Shown piece by piece: positions 16,898-26,710 of a DNA stretch of 64,000 bases. The DNA comes from Saprospiraceae bacterium (GTDB taxonomy: Bacteria; Bacteroidota; Bacteroidia; Chitinophagales; Saprospiraceae), in assembly GCA_020628095.1 (NCBI GenBank), contig JAHDFP010000018.1, forward strand, positions 23,011 to 87,010, read 5' to 3'. A program made the translations under genes and the position numbers. The notes beneath the pieces are model-generated. The model ran no database searches. It had not been told where the DNA came from and saw only the letters and a list, made by a program, of their open reading frames with translations. Position 1 is the first letter of the stretch. Each line of letters starts with the position of its first letter.

Positions 16898-19800
16898 TTA
16901 TAAAAGAACAATTTTAGTCAAATATGACTCTTTCCCTGTTCTCACCTTAAGATAGTATACGCCACTATCCTTACCGATCATACGACTTGATATTTCTAGT
17001 CTATTGTCTCCTGTATTTGCATAAGAGTTTTCTGTATGCAATAATCTTCCTATCCTGTCAAAAATCTCTAAAGTAATTTTTTGTGAGTACTCTGACTTGA
17101 AATTCAAATAAGTTACATCCGAAAAAGGATTAGGATTAACACTCCATACAATTTCGGATTTGTTATTCACATGATCGAACTTAATATTCCGCAAGCCAAT
17201 TTTCTCAGTTTCAAGAATGTAAACCTCATTATTCAATCTGTGTAAAGAAGGCTTGTCTATATTACTTGCAATGATCGAGAACAGTAAGCCATCTATGCTC
17301 TTTGTGATTTGACTGCTTATCGTATGACTTATAGTAAGCAGAGATTCTTCTTTATTATAGAAATATTCTCCTTCCATAATTGCACAATTCTCTGATATCA
17401 TATCCATAAAACCATTTGCCTCTAGTTGCAATTGCATTCCAAGTAGGTCAATAGATTGGTCGATATAAAAATCGTACCGCCTGAGATTATCACCAAGATT
17501 AATTTCTTTGATTTCCATATTAATAAGCTCGCTAGATCGGCTTTCTAATTCGTTATCACCGTTTACATCTCCAATTTTTACTCCGACCAAATCCAAAGTC
17601 TCTCGATCTTTGCTAATTAGAATACCGCCATCTTCTCTAAACCACGGATTATATATATCCATAGCTTGACCGCCATTGCCAAATTTCCAACTTTCGTTAT
17701 TAGGGAATTCATCATATATACCTAAGATTAATTTCCTCAGTTCTATCAAGTCAATTGCCGTTATGCTTTGCGTATTGTTTACATCGGCAGCTATATAATC
17801 ATAAGGATCAGAAAAAATGTCCATTCCCAATATATGTCTCTGTATAAGCACAATATCTAATGTCGAGACCCCGTCTAAGTGATTCCGATTATTATGTGCT
17901 TGTATTTTATAGCTTAACCCAGAAGGCACATTATCAAAGGCATAGGCACCTTCCGTATCTGTAGTGGAGCTAGCGACGTATATGTCACTATGATCAGATA
18001 AAAGATCTAGCTGCACTTGAGACATAGGCAGCCCATCAGAACTAACAACATAACCTAAGATATCCTTTGATGAATTTTCTTCGGAGCACCCCGCATAGAT
18101 GCGTACCTCGTCTATGTCCCATACGGCCACGTCAACATCTCTTCCTATCAAACAATACGGCAATAACTCAAACCTAAATACACTGGACTGGTCTACGGTA
18201 AACTCCGGTATACTAAGAAAAACAAAATCTTCTTTAGTCCATAAGAAAGAAGTTTCTATATCGATTTGACTGTAAATTTCTACATCATTTTTTAGTATCC
18301 TGATACCGTATAAGGTGGGAAAATTATTAGGGCCAGTCTGGCCTGCAATCCATTCGAAAAAAGCTGGAGATTTCTGATAAAAACTCAGTCCACTGAGTGT
18401 TACACTCTCTCCATTTTTAGGTTCTACAAAAACTTCAAAGATTATGGATTTTTCGTGGCCGCTCTGATACTCACAATCATCCAATGCATCGACACACATA
18501 GCCACTCCGTCAAAACCAGGAGTACAAGAGTGCGCATTGATACTCGGATTATCTCTGTAAATATTACTAGTGAAAAAATCAGCACAAGAAATCTCATTAG
18601 GCTGAGTACTGGTGAATCGGCTATAATCTATCGACTTACAATCATTCAGGTCATAATATAGTACGACATCCTCCACGCTTACATTTATAGTAAGTGTACT
18701 ATCACAACCACTATCAGAAATCAAAGATTGCTGGTAGACACCTGAGGCATCGTAAGTCTCATCATTTATTATCACAGAATCCCCTTGGAATATAAGTACA
18801 TCAATAGTCTCTGCACTATTATCCCTGACTTCTACCTCAAAATCACAGGTCGTGCTTTGTGATTCTCCGATGGCATCCGTCCATCTTAGCGTTGCAGTAT
18901 AAATACCAGATCGAGAGACTTCTATTACTTCCCCGGTTGCATTACTGAGGTTAGGGCCCTGCCATTCGATGTTATCGTAATTAGGGATGTTGGCTCCAGA
19001 AGGAATAACTGAGTAGTCTACAAATAACTCTGCCGTCTCGCCTTCGCATATTATGGATGTACCTCTTATTGTACACACATATTCAGGTTCTGTAATATTC
19101 ACAACGATAGTTATCGTGCTATCGCATCCATTATCCGCCGTAACGACCTGAGTATAGATGCCTGTGCTGGTATAGCTTTCATCGTTAATAATTATGGTAT
19201 CGCCCAAGAATCCAGCGGTATCAATCTGCGAAAAAGAATTATTTAACCCTGAGATTTCAGCTTGACAAGTTGTTGACTTGACTTCTCCCCTATCATTTTC
19301 ATATTCTATAGTTACAGAATAATCGCCAGGAGCATCTAGCATAATTTGCTCTCCCATAGTAGATCCTATGATTCCAGTTCCTATCCATTCTATATCTCTA
19401 ATAATTGGATCATTTGCCTCTGGTGGACTTTTTTCAGTTTCTACTTGTAATAGAATGCTATCCCCTACACAAAGATTATTAGGACCTACAACTTCGCAGC
19501 TTAGATCAACATCTACAAATCTTACTGTCACAACGATGGTAAGAATACTATCACAACCATTAGCGGCTACCAGAGATTGTATATAAGTGCCATCTGCATC
19601 ATAAGTTTCGCTGTTTATTATTATGCTAGTTCCTTCATCTATGATAGTATCTATCCTTGATTCCTGTACGGGTAATATTTCTATTTGTTTTTCGCAGGAT
19701 GTCATGCAAGTTTCGTCTGTATCAGTCTGCCATGTCGCACTAAATCTATACGTTCCTGACTGGTCCACTTCTACTTCCAAGTCTGAAGTATTGCCAATAA

Positions 19801-21415
19801 CAGATGGCCCTTCCCATCTTGTATCCAGAAGATCTGGCGTATTAGCATTACTTGGATTTAGAACTAACTCGGCATTGAGTATGGCGGACTCATTCTCACA
19901 TATTTGATCAGGACCAGTAACCACACATTCATAATATGAAGGCAGTAAGAAAACCTCTTGACGAGTTGTCAGCTGAGAAAACCACCAGGAATTTATTGTA
20001 TTCAGATTCCCAAATCCAATTGTATTGGGGGCACTATAGTTAGACCATGTATGACATGGTAGTGCGCATCCACCTAATTGGACTTGTGGTTCGCCAGTGC
20101 CAGAGGCAACCGATATATTAGAGTCATCATAGAATAGCTTAGGTTCTTCCCCTGCAGGACGGACCGCCTCTATATTAAAACCATTAAGCAAAAGTTCTGC
20201 ATCATAAATAGGAAAATGATATATACCCTGTGCAAATGAAATAGATATAGGTACTTCTCTTGTATTAGATCCATCCACATGATTGCCTTGACCATCTATT
20301 CCATCCCATGTCAGACAAGTGGATACCCCCACCTGAGATGGTTCTACATCTATGGTGAGAATAACATCTCTAGAGTCAGGCGTAAACTCGCCATCGTTAC
20401 CTTCAAAATCCAATAGAACCTCAACTTGCCCTTCCTTTGAACTGACAAACTGAATGCAAAAATCATCTCTTTCGCATCTAGATATTCCCTCGAAATCTAA
20501 TTCTCCTAGCTCTGCAGTGATACATATATCCGTCGGATCATTAAGAAAAATTGCATATTCTGCAATAGCACGATTTCCATTCTCAAAACTCTTTCTATCC
20601 TCTGTAATGTTCCCCGTATTCTCGATACCAAAACTATTGAAGGCAATGTTAAAAGCTGCTGGCCTGAATTCACTACCGTTAAAATCTATCTTAGTAATAT
20701 ATGCGGCCTCTGGGTTAGATATATCGGGCGCACATACATAGAAAGCACCATTGAAAGGACGCTCTGGAAATCCAAAATCATTAACCGCAAAGAAAGCCCA
20801 GTTATAAGACCAGACTCTACCTTTTTTCTCTGACATGTCTCCTGACGAATTATTAACAACAGTAATATCCCAGTATCCTATCAAAAACTGGTCTGCATTG
20901 GGCGACTCAAACTCTATATAATAATCTCCCTTAGCATTAAAGCCACCAGATCGCAATTGATTACTTGATATTTCTAAGGCATTATAGCCTCCAGCATTAT
21001 CCAATTGCATTGGACCATTAAAGCCCTCAGACCAACCATTAATTATTCCTTCCCGAGTCAAAGCATTTATACTGCCATTATAAATAACATTGCCATTAGG
21101 ATCTTTGATTCTGAAATCAAAGTCGACACTAAAACTTATAGATCCTGTCTGGTTAAGTGCACCCCGGCTAAATCCAAGTAAGATAGATTCATTAGTAGGG
21201 TCTGATATATGTATGTGCAATCGGCTATTGATATTGACATCTTGATAGCTGGCAAAATTGTTGAACTCTGGACTGTTGATATGTAAGGCGGCTATATCAT
21301 TAGTCTGATTGCCGTCTATGGTAATATTTCCATTAGGTGCTAATTCTCTGGTACCTTCACCAAAGAGTAATGAACTTATCAGTAGAGATAGAAGCAGTGT
21401 AACGATCTTATACAT
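16898..21415 (-). CDS. Large T9SS type A cargo protein with GCDS repeats and dockerin-like module
   Basis: A 1505-residue secreted protein with signal peptide (MYKIVTLLLSLLISSLLFGEG). The N-terminal half is beta-rich and unassigned. Three related units follow, each ending in a form of YxxxGxYxQSLxxxNGCDSxLTIxV, alternating with Ig-like segments that contain paired Cys. Next come a lectin-like region, a carboxypeptidase-regulatory-like domain (DILGYVVSSDGLPMSQV), and two EF-hand-like dockerin repeats (GVSTLDIVLIQRHILG and SITAIDLIELRKLILG, near 17725-17880). KIGDVNGDNE follows, and the end is a type A sorting domain (VNPNPFSDVTYLNF ... TKIVLL). The gene after the repeat-sharing 938-residue protein on the same strand, it probably acts with it at the cell surface. 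The substrate is unknown. Confidence 0.85.
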   Translation of the reverse strand: MYKIVTLLLSLLISSLLFGEGTRELAPNGNITIDGNQTNDIAALHINSPEFNNFASYQDVNINSRLHIHISDPTNESILLGFSRGALNQTGSISFSVDFDFRIKDPNGNVIYNGSINALTREGIINGWSEGFNGPMQLDNAGGYNALEISSNQLRSGGFNAKGDYYIEFESPNADQFLIGYWDITVVNNSSGDMSEKKGRVWSYNWAFFAVNDFGFPERPFNGAFYVCAPDISNPEAAYITKIDFNGSEFRPAAFNIAFNSFGIENTGNITEDRKSFENGNRAIAEYAIFLNDPTDICITAELGELDFEGISRCERDDFCIQFVSSKEGQVEVLLDFEGNDGEFTPDSRDVILTIDVEPSQVGVSTCLTWDGIDGQGNHVDGSNTREVPISISFAQGIYHFPIYDAELLLNGFNIEAVRPAGEEPKLFYDDSNISVASGTGEPQVQLGGCALPCHTWSNYSAPNTIGFGNLNTINSWWFSQLTTRQEVFLLPSYYECVVTGPDQICENESAILNAELVLNPSNANTPDLLDTRWEGPSVIGNTSDLEVEVDQSGTYRFSATWQTDTDETCMTSCEKQIEILPVQESRIDTIIDEGTSIIINSETYDADGTYIQSLVAANGCDSILTIVVTVRFVDVDLSCEVVGPNNLCVGDSILLQVETEKSPPEANDPIIRDIEWIGTGIIGSTMGEQIMLDAPGDYSVTIEYENDRGEVKSTTCQAEISGLNNSFSQIDTAGFLGDTIIINDESYTSTGIYTQVVTADNGCDSTITIVVNITEPEYVCTIRGTSIICEGETAELFVDYSVIPSGANIPNYDNIEWQGPNLSNATGEVIEVSRSGIYTATLRWTDAIGESQSTTCDFEVEVRDNSAETIDVLIFQGDSVIINDETYDASGVYQQSLISDSGCDSTLTINVSVEDVVLYYDLNDCKSIDYSRFTSTQPNEISCADFFTSNIYRDNPSINAHSCTPGFDGVAMCVDALDDCEYQSGHEKSIIFEVFVEPKNGESVTLSGLSFYQKSPAFFEWIAGQTGPNNFPTLYGIRILKNDVEIYSQIDIETSFLWTKEDFVFLSIPEFTVDQSSVFRFELLPYCLIGRDVDVAVWDIDEVRIYAGCSEENSSKDILGYVVSSDGLPMSQVQLDLLSDHSDIYVASSTTDTEGAYAFDNVPSGLSYKIQAHNNRNHLDGVSTLDIVLIQRHILGMDIFSDPYDYIAADVNNTQSITAIDLIELRKLILGIYDEFPNNESWKFGNGGQAMDIYNPWFREDGGILISKDRETLDLVGVKIGDVNGDNELESRSSELINMEIKEINLGDNLRRYDFYIDQSIDLLGMQLQLEANGFMDMISENCAIMEGEYFYNKEESLLTISHTISSQITKSIDGLLFSIIASNIDKPSLHRLNNEVYILETEKIGLRNIKFDHVNNKSEIVWSVNPNPFSDVTYLNFKSEYSQKITLEIFDRIGRLLHTENSYANTGDNRLEISSRMIGKDSGVYYLKVRTGKESYLTKIVLL

Positions 21416-21445
21416 TAGCAGGTCGATTTAGAAAATAAGTATATA

Positions 21446-21520
21446 ACACTAAAGTTATATATATAATTATCTGATATGTAAAATATTGATTGGAAATATT
21501 ATATATATGAAACTTAGTGT
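21446..21520. repeat. Long imperfect AT-rich inverted repeat
   Basis: ACACTAA at 21446-21452 pairs with TTAGTGT at 21514-21520, and the pairing continues inward through AGTT and alternating AT sequence for about 20 bp per arm. It lies between two co-directional T9SS genes and could act as a weak terminator or an mRNA-end structure. Confidence 0.45.
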
Positions 21521-21549
21521 AATAACAACCGTCTATCTCATAATAACCT

Positions 21550-24366
21550 CTATCTAACCAGATGAAAAGTTCCTGCAACCACCTCACTACTTCCATCGAT
21601 AAATAAAAGCTCAAACATATAAGTGTAGGTCCCCATTTCTGCAGGCTTACCCTGAAAGTCTCCATCCCATCCATGATTAATCACTTGATGATTAAAGACT
21701 TTATCTCCTTCGTACATATTATTACCCCATCTGTCAAAGACATATAATTTACTAGCTGCAAGCGTCGGTGATGCGCCGAGATAGAAGTTGTCGTTAAAGC
21801 TATCACCATCAGGTGTGAAGACATTGGGTATGTAGATATCTTTCTCTATTCGACTTTTGACGAATACCGAATCTAGGGCCACACAATAGAAAATGTTGAC
21901 ACTTTCAAAATATATCCAGTTCTCATCTTTGACTTGATATTCGAGTTCTATAGAGTTGGATAAGACGCTATCAGACTCGTACCACACATTGGATATGAGC
22001 TCTGGACCTATAATCTCTGGTTCTAAATAAAGGGTCGCTCCATATTCTTCTTCCAGCTCTTCGTCTATGTTAATTCTTGATAGATTCTCGGCAACATATA
22101 GCTCTAAGGTCACCAAACTATCACAACCGTAGACATTGCTAAGTGTCTGCGTATATGATCCCGTCAGAAAATACTCTTGATTTCCAAACTGATACTTATC
22201 ACCTCCACATATTGTATCAAATATGGTCGTATAAGAACTAGGGTATATGGATAATTGCAATTCTACCAGACTATCACAACCTGTGTATGACTCTAATAGA
22301 AAATTATAAGTTCCTGAGTCTACAATATTCTCACCCTGAAAAACAAACACATCATTATCACAGATATCTTCACTGATATTAGTTAATATTTCTTGATCCA
22401 CATCCAAATGTAAAATGACCAGGCTATCACAAAAACGACTGTTTTGTAAGGTATCATAATATATCCCAGGCTGATCTAAGAAACTTGCCCCAAACTGTAT
22501 TTGTTCGCCATAACAGATTGTTTCGCTATACTCAAAAACGCTATGTTCTTGTTGTGTAAATTCGATGCCCACAATACTATCACACTGCTGATAGGAGCTC
22601 AATGTATCATAGTAAATTCCTGGCTCCTCTATCCACCTGTTGTGGAAAAGGTAAGGGTCTCCCTCGCATAATTCGACGAAAAATAATTGTGGGAATATAT
22701 AGGGTGTCATTTCCACATTATACTGATGTACCATAGAGTCACATCCTGTATGTAATGAAGGAATATAATCATAGAAGGTTCCAGTACTTCTGACCCATCT
22801 GTCATAGACAAAAATAGAATCGTGATAACAGATTAAAGTATCAATCACCAAAGTATCCAATGGTGCGGCATAGTGCGGATTCCATTCTATTTGTTTAGTT
22901 AAGGTATCCCTACATTGGATTTCATTCTCGGAGACTAAGGTGAGCTCATAAAAGCCATTTTTATCATATTGGTAAGTGGGTTGAAAAACATCCAATTCAG
23001 TACCATCGCCCATATCCCAAGTATATTGAATGTCATCTGGCTGGCTTAGATTAGAAAACTGTATAGGACCCGCAACGCATGGATCATGGTCATATTCAAA
23101 GTCCAGTTCCATCGGCTCAGGAACGAAGAATTTCATATAAGTTGTATCCTTACATTCTATGCTATCGTTAAGTATCATTTCGGCAAAGTATGTTCCCCAC
23201 TGAGGAATTTCAATGGTATGGTTTCTGAGGTCGGGACCTGTAATTGTAGATATCCGAGATTGTGTCTCGGAGGATATATTCCATGTATAACTTTTGATAA
23301 AGTTCTCATCCGTGCTAAGATTGACAATATCAAAGGTCAAATCATCACAAGATTCGAAATAGGCTACTTCCTTATTGGTAACAGGGTCTAGGAAAAATGA
23401 GTCCCTTTCTATTTCTGCCACCAATCTCTCTGAGCATGGAATAACATTAAACTCAAAATCCCTTCTGACCGTACTGAGTAAGACACCGTCTCTATATTCT
23501 TCTATGCATATAGCCAATACATAAGACCCAAGAGTTGTCGGTACACCATGTAGCAAACCATTCTCGGCATCTATACCTATCATAGGTGCTCCTCCCAATG
23601 GATTATCAGAACTATAAGGTGCGACAAACTCTAATTCCAGATAATTAGGAGGACATATCAGAGGATCGGGTGTAGTACATCCACAGCATCGTGGTGGAGA
23701 TACATCATGAGGAGCGGGATAGATTGGATTACAAAAAGAATAAGCTATCGAATCTCCATCTGTATCTATGGCTTTAGTAGTGATATCCACATCATACCCC
23801 ATGCATATAAAATGAGGTGGTATCTCTGTGAAGAAAGGACTGCTATTGCCTAGCCTCTGAGCATCTGGACTTATGATGACATCATACACGGCTCCTACTC
23901 TATCATAGTCTATATTATTGATGGTATAATTACGACAACACTTTTGGTATGATATCATGTAGTCATAATTAGATACCTCCAACTCTAGTTCGAAGGTATA
24001 AGTAGTGGCCTCTAGCTTCGTACTGTTGATAAACAAAGTACGACAAGGATTAGTGTGGGGTTGTATTTCTCTGACTGGGCCTATCGGGATATTTCGTACA
24101 ACATCATAGACCTCCCAGTCTCCATTCGCGGTCTGTCTATAGATACCAAAATCCACCTGCGAATCATAATCTATACCTTCGGGGTCACGATATAGATTGA
24201 GTGTAATATCAAAAAGCACTCTGGTATTATCCGCAGAATGTGATTTGTAGGTATAGATAATCTCTCCACCGACTATATGAGAGGACTTGGCCCACTGCGG
24301 AAAGAAAGCTATAATAAAAAACAATACAAGGCATGACCCACTTTTGAAAACAGAATCTACATACAT
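21550..24366 (-). CDS. Gliding-motility-associated (T9SS type B) sorting domain protein with PKD domain
   Basis: A 938-residue secreted protein. The signal peptide is followed by SSHIVGGEIIYTY, the usual opening of a Bacteroidota surface-protein class. A PKD domain (YTWDMGDGTE ... PTYQYDKNGFYELTL) lies in the middle. Five tandem units of about 70 residues follow, each with a Cys near the start and an end like GCDSLVxLxLxV. The C-terminus is a type B sorting domain: IPNVFTPDGDSFNDNF, then LYVFDRWGNNMYEG, GWDGDFQGKPAEMGTYTYMF and a terminal FHLVR. Type B proteins also use T9SS and are mostly linked with SprB-like surface structures. Downstream on the same strand is another GCDS-repeat protein, so the pair may be one functional unit. 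Confidence 0.88.
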   Translation of the reverse strand: MYVDSVFKSGSCLVLFFIIAFFPQWAKSSHIVGGEIIYTYKSHSADNTRVLFDITLNLYRDPEGIDYDSQVDFGIYRQTANGDWEVYDVVRNIPIGPVREIQPHTNPCRTLFINSTKLEATTYTFELELEVSNYDYMISYQKCCRNYTINNIDYDRVGAVYDVIISPDAQRLGNSSPFFTEIPPHFICMGYDVDITTKAIDTDGDSIAYSFCNPIYPAPHDVSPPRCCGCTTPDPLICPPNYLELEFVAPYSSDNPLGGAPMIGIDAENGLLHGVPTTLGSYVLAICIEEYRDGVLLSTVRRDFEFNVIPCSERLVAEIERDSFFLDPVTNKEVAYFESCDDLTFDIVNLSTDENFIKSYTWNISSETQSRISTITGPDLRNHTIEIPQWGTYFAEMILNDSIECKDTTYMKFFVPEPMELDFEYDHDPCVAGPIQFSNLSQPDDIQYTWDMGDGTELDVFQPTYQYDKNGFYELTLVSENEIQCRDTLTKQIEWNPHYAAPLDTLVIDTLICYHDSIFVYDRWVRSTGTFYDYIPSLHTGCDSMVHQYNVEMTPYIFPQLFFVELCEGDPYLFHNRWIEEPGIYYDTLSSYQQCDSIVGIEFTQQEHSVFEYSETICYGEQIQFGASFLDQPGIYYDTLQNSRFCDSLVILHLDVDQEILTNISEDICDNDVFVFQGENIVDSGTYNFLLESYTGCDSLVELQLSIYPSSYTTIFDTICGGDKYQFGNQEYFLTGSYTQTLSNVYGCDSLVTLELYVAENLSRINIDEELEEEYGATLYLEPEIIGPELISNVWYESDSVLSNSIELEYQVKDENWIYFESVNIFYCVALDSVFVKSRIEKDIYIPNVFTPDGDSFNDNFYLGASPTLAASKLYVFDRWGNNMYEGDKVFNHQVINHGWDGDFQGKPAEMGTYTYMFELLFIDGSSEVVAGTFHLVR

Positions 24367-24457
24367 ATACTAAGAGTACTTTGTTAGATTAGATAAAGAC
24401 TCTTGGGAAATCTTGACTTTGACTATTTTGTTTTGAAGCGGGAGGAATTTGCAGTTC

Positions 24458-24465
24458 CAAATTTA
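24458..24465 (-). promoter_or_regulatory. Possible -7 element for the type B sorting gene
   Basis: Reads TAAATTTG on the - strand, 91 bases before the gene start. No -33 TTG is found at normal spacing. Confidence 0.3.
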
Positions 24466-24496
24466 TAACGAGAAAAACTGAAATATATTAGGGGAA

Positions 24497-25513
24497 TCAC
24501 CCATTTATTGCGGAATCTTCGTTTTGGACATATTTCATTCCGACGACTTGGACAGCAAATTCGAATATGGCGTCCTGTACATCTTTCCAGTTGGGATTCA
24601 TATACTCTGATGAAATAACATGTCCTTTCCCATTAGCGAAAGGCTTGAATACTTGCTTATCCTTAGGTGTAGATATTTGCTTTTCGAAATTATGAATGGC
24701 ATCTATGGATATGATGTCATCAAAGTTTTCTTCGTCTTTATAATAATAACCGACGAATACAGGATCACTAAATTGTTTAATCACATCTGGGGTCATTGTT
24801 TGGTTGACAAGCTCGCGCACGGCAATTGGTCCTTCTATCCTATTTTTTGTAGTCCAATATTTATGAATGTCATCGTTACCTTCCCATTCTCGATAATCGC
24901 CGCCCATCATTTTTCTGAAAATCTGCTTTCCCCAAGGTTTTACGAGAAGCTGAGAATTAGGGTCATGTAGATCAAAATTGGGTGAGGTCATAATATGTGC
25001 CACGACATCTTCATCGTCAAGATATGCCGACAAGGTACATCCTGTACTGGTAGAAATAATTATGACTTTTTCTCCTATTATCTTAGCTATTGCAATGGCC
25101 TCCTTAGCTGATTCCACCCACTTTTTAGGATCGAGCTCAGCGAATGCATCTATATCCGAAAGCCCGTGAAGATAAAGTCGTGGCAAGTAAGTATTGCATC
25201 CAAATGTCTTAGCAAAATTATTCAGGATCGGCTGGCATTCCCCATGACTTGCGGAGTATCCATGCAGATACACCACAGAAAAAGGTGTCTTGCTGAGTGA
25301 ATCTACCCAGACAAATTGTGATTGGTTATCTGCTTTGATGTGTTCTATTTTACTCTCTTTGTTATCCACATATTGTTGAATATTCGTAAGTGGAATATCC
25401 AAAGTCATAGCCTCATTATCTACAGCATCATAACTTACAGAAGGACCAAAGAAATAGAGAGTCGCAAGACCGACGACGAGCATTAATAAAATCTTGACAC
25501 TTGCTTTTACCAA
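24497..25513 (-). CDS. Membrane-anchored alpha/beta hydrolase
   Basis: A 338-residue protein with one N-terminal hydrophobic segment (about 8-23) and an alpha/beta hydrolase fold. VVYLHGYSAS (80-89) supplies the oxyanion loop. The nucleophile elbow reads STSTG (154-158), with Ser156 as the likely nucleophile; the usual first Gly of GxSxG is Ser here. The catalytic His is probably His298 in NGKGHVIS. The reaction is unknown; carboxyl-ester hydrolysis is likely from the fold. It is divergent from a secreted cysteine peptidase gene, with 78 bases between starts. Confidence 0.8.
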   Translation of the reverse strand: MVKASVKILLMLVVGLATLYFFGPSVSYDAVDNEAMTLDIPLTNIQQYVDNKESKIEHIKADNQSQFVWVDSLSKTPFSVVYLHGYSASHGECQPILNNFAKTFGCNTYLPRLYLHGLSDIDAFAELDPKKWVESAKEAIAIAKIIGEKVIIISTSTGCTLSAYLDDEDVVAHIMTSPNFDLHDPNSQLLVKPWGKQIFRKMMGGDYREWEGNDDIHKYWTTKNRIEGPIAVRELVNQTMTPDVIKQFSDPVFVGYYYKDEENFDDIISIDAIHNFEKQISTPKDKQVFKPFANGKGHVISSEYMNPNWKDVQDAIFEFAVQVVGMKYVQNEDSAING

Positions 25514-25591
25514 ATTTTTGTTACTTTATCTTGGATTACCAAATTGATAATTGAAGGTATTCTTTTTACAAATTATTGATGTACTAATATT

Positions 25592-26689
25592 ATGAAATTA
25601 TTTACTACCCTTATTTTTTTATCCTTAACCGTTCTAGTCAGTGGTCAATACGAATTCTCCCACACTAAAGACATCCAATGTACCCCTGTCAAAAATCAGG
25701 CGCGTACTGGCACCTGCTGGAGTTTCGCAACGACATCCTTCATAGAGTCCGAACTGATGCGTATGGGCAAAGGAAAACATGATCTCTCGGAAATGTTCGT
25801 CGTAAGAAATATATATAAGGACAAAGCCATGAATTATCTTCTGAGACAGGGCAAAGCCAATTTTTCGCAAGGAAGTCTATCTCACGATCTGATGCGCATC
25901 ATGAAAAAAGGCGGTGTTGTACCAGAAAAAATATACTCTGGACTACAAGAAGGAGACAAGAGGCATAATCACAGCGAGATGGAAGCTGTACTAAAGGGTT
26001 TCATGGATGGCGTACTCAAGTCAAAAAATCCGAGTGCCAAATGGAAAGTGGCTTTCGATGGGATCTTAGATGCATACATGGGAGATTATCCAGAATCATT
26101 CAAGTATAATGGAAAAGAAACAACACCACATGAGTTAGCAGAAAACCTTGGCTTGGATGCTGACGAATATGTTTCACTTACGTCCTTTACCCATCATCCA
26201 TTTTATAAAAAATTTATTCTTGAGATTCCAGATAATTATTCTAATGGTCACTTCTATAATGTGCCTTTGGACGAGCTAATGGAGGCCATAGATGCTGCTG
26301 TCAGCAAGGGCTACACAGTCGCATGGGATGGTGATGTCTCAGAGAAAGGATTTGACGCAAGAAAAGGGATCGCTGTTTTACCTACGGACGAAGGGCGAAA
26401 AGATTTGTTTGATAATCCAGGAGAAGAGCTAAAAGTAGATCAGGAAATAAGACAGAGTCAGTTTGAAAATTTCAAAACCACTGATGACCATCTTATGCAT
26501 ATTGTCGGCAAGGCAAAAGATCAGAAAGGAAACGAATACTATATTATCAAAAACTCATGGGGAGAGATTAGTCCTTACAAAGGTTATCTGTACATGTCAA
26601 AAGCATACGTCCAAATGAAGACGGTTGCAGTTATGCTGCATCAGGATGTTTTATCTCCTAAGCTCAAATCTTTGATCTCAGAAGAGTAA
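25592..26689 (+). CDS. Secreted C1 family cysteine peptidase (bleomycin-hydrolase-like)
   Basis: A 365-residue papain-fold peptidase with signal peptide (MKLFTTLIFLSLTVLVSGQ). The active site is complete: the oxyanion Gln36 and nucleophile Cys42 in QARTGTCWSFA, His303 in DDHLMHIVG and Asn321 in IIKNSWG. The insert pattern and length match the PepC/bleomycin hydrolase group, but the export signal makes it periplasmic or extracellular, unlike the cytosolic aminopeptidases. It probably trims peptides outside the inner membrane. No propeptide is obvious. It stands alone, converging on a histidine-kinase-like gene. Confidence 0.88.
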   Translation: MKLFTTLIFLSLTVLVSGQYEFSHTKDIQCTPVKNQARTGTCWSFATTSFIESELMRMGKGKHDLSEMFVVRNIYKDKAMNYLLRQGKANFSQGSLSHDLMRIMKKGGVVPEKIYSGLQEGDKRHNHSEMEAVLKGFMDGVLKSKNPSAKWKVAFDGILDAYMGDYPESFKYNGKETTPHELAENLGLDADEYVSLTSFTHHPFYKKFILEIPDNYSNGHFYNVPLDELMEAIDAAVSKGYTVAWDGDVSEKGFDARKGIAVLPTDEGRKDLFDNPGEELKVDQEIRQSQFENFKTTDDHLMHIVGKAKDQKGNEYYIIKNSWGEISPYKGYLYMSKAYVQMKTVAVMLHQDVLSPKLKSLISEE

Positions 26690-26710
26690 TAAGGACTTAT
26701 ATAGATAAGC

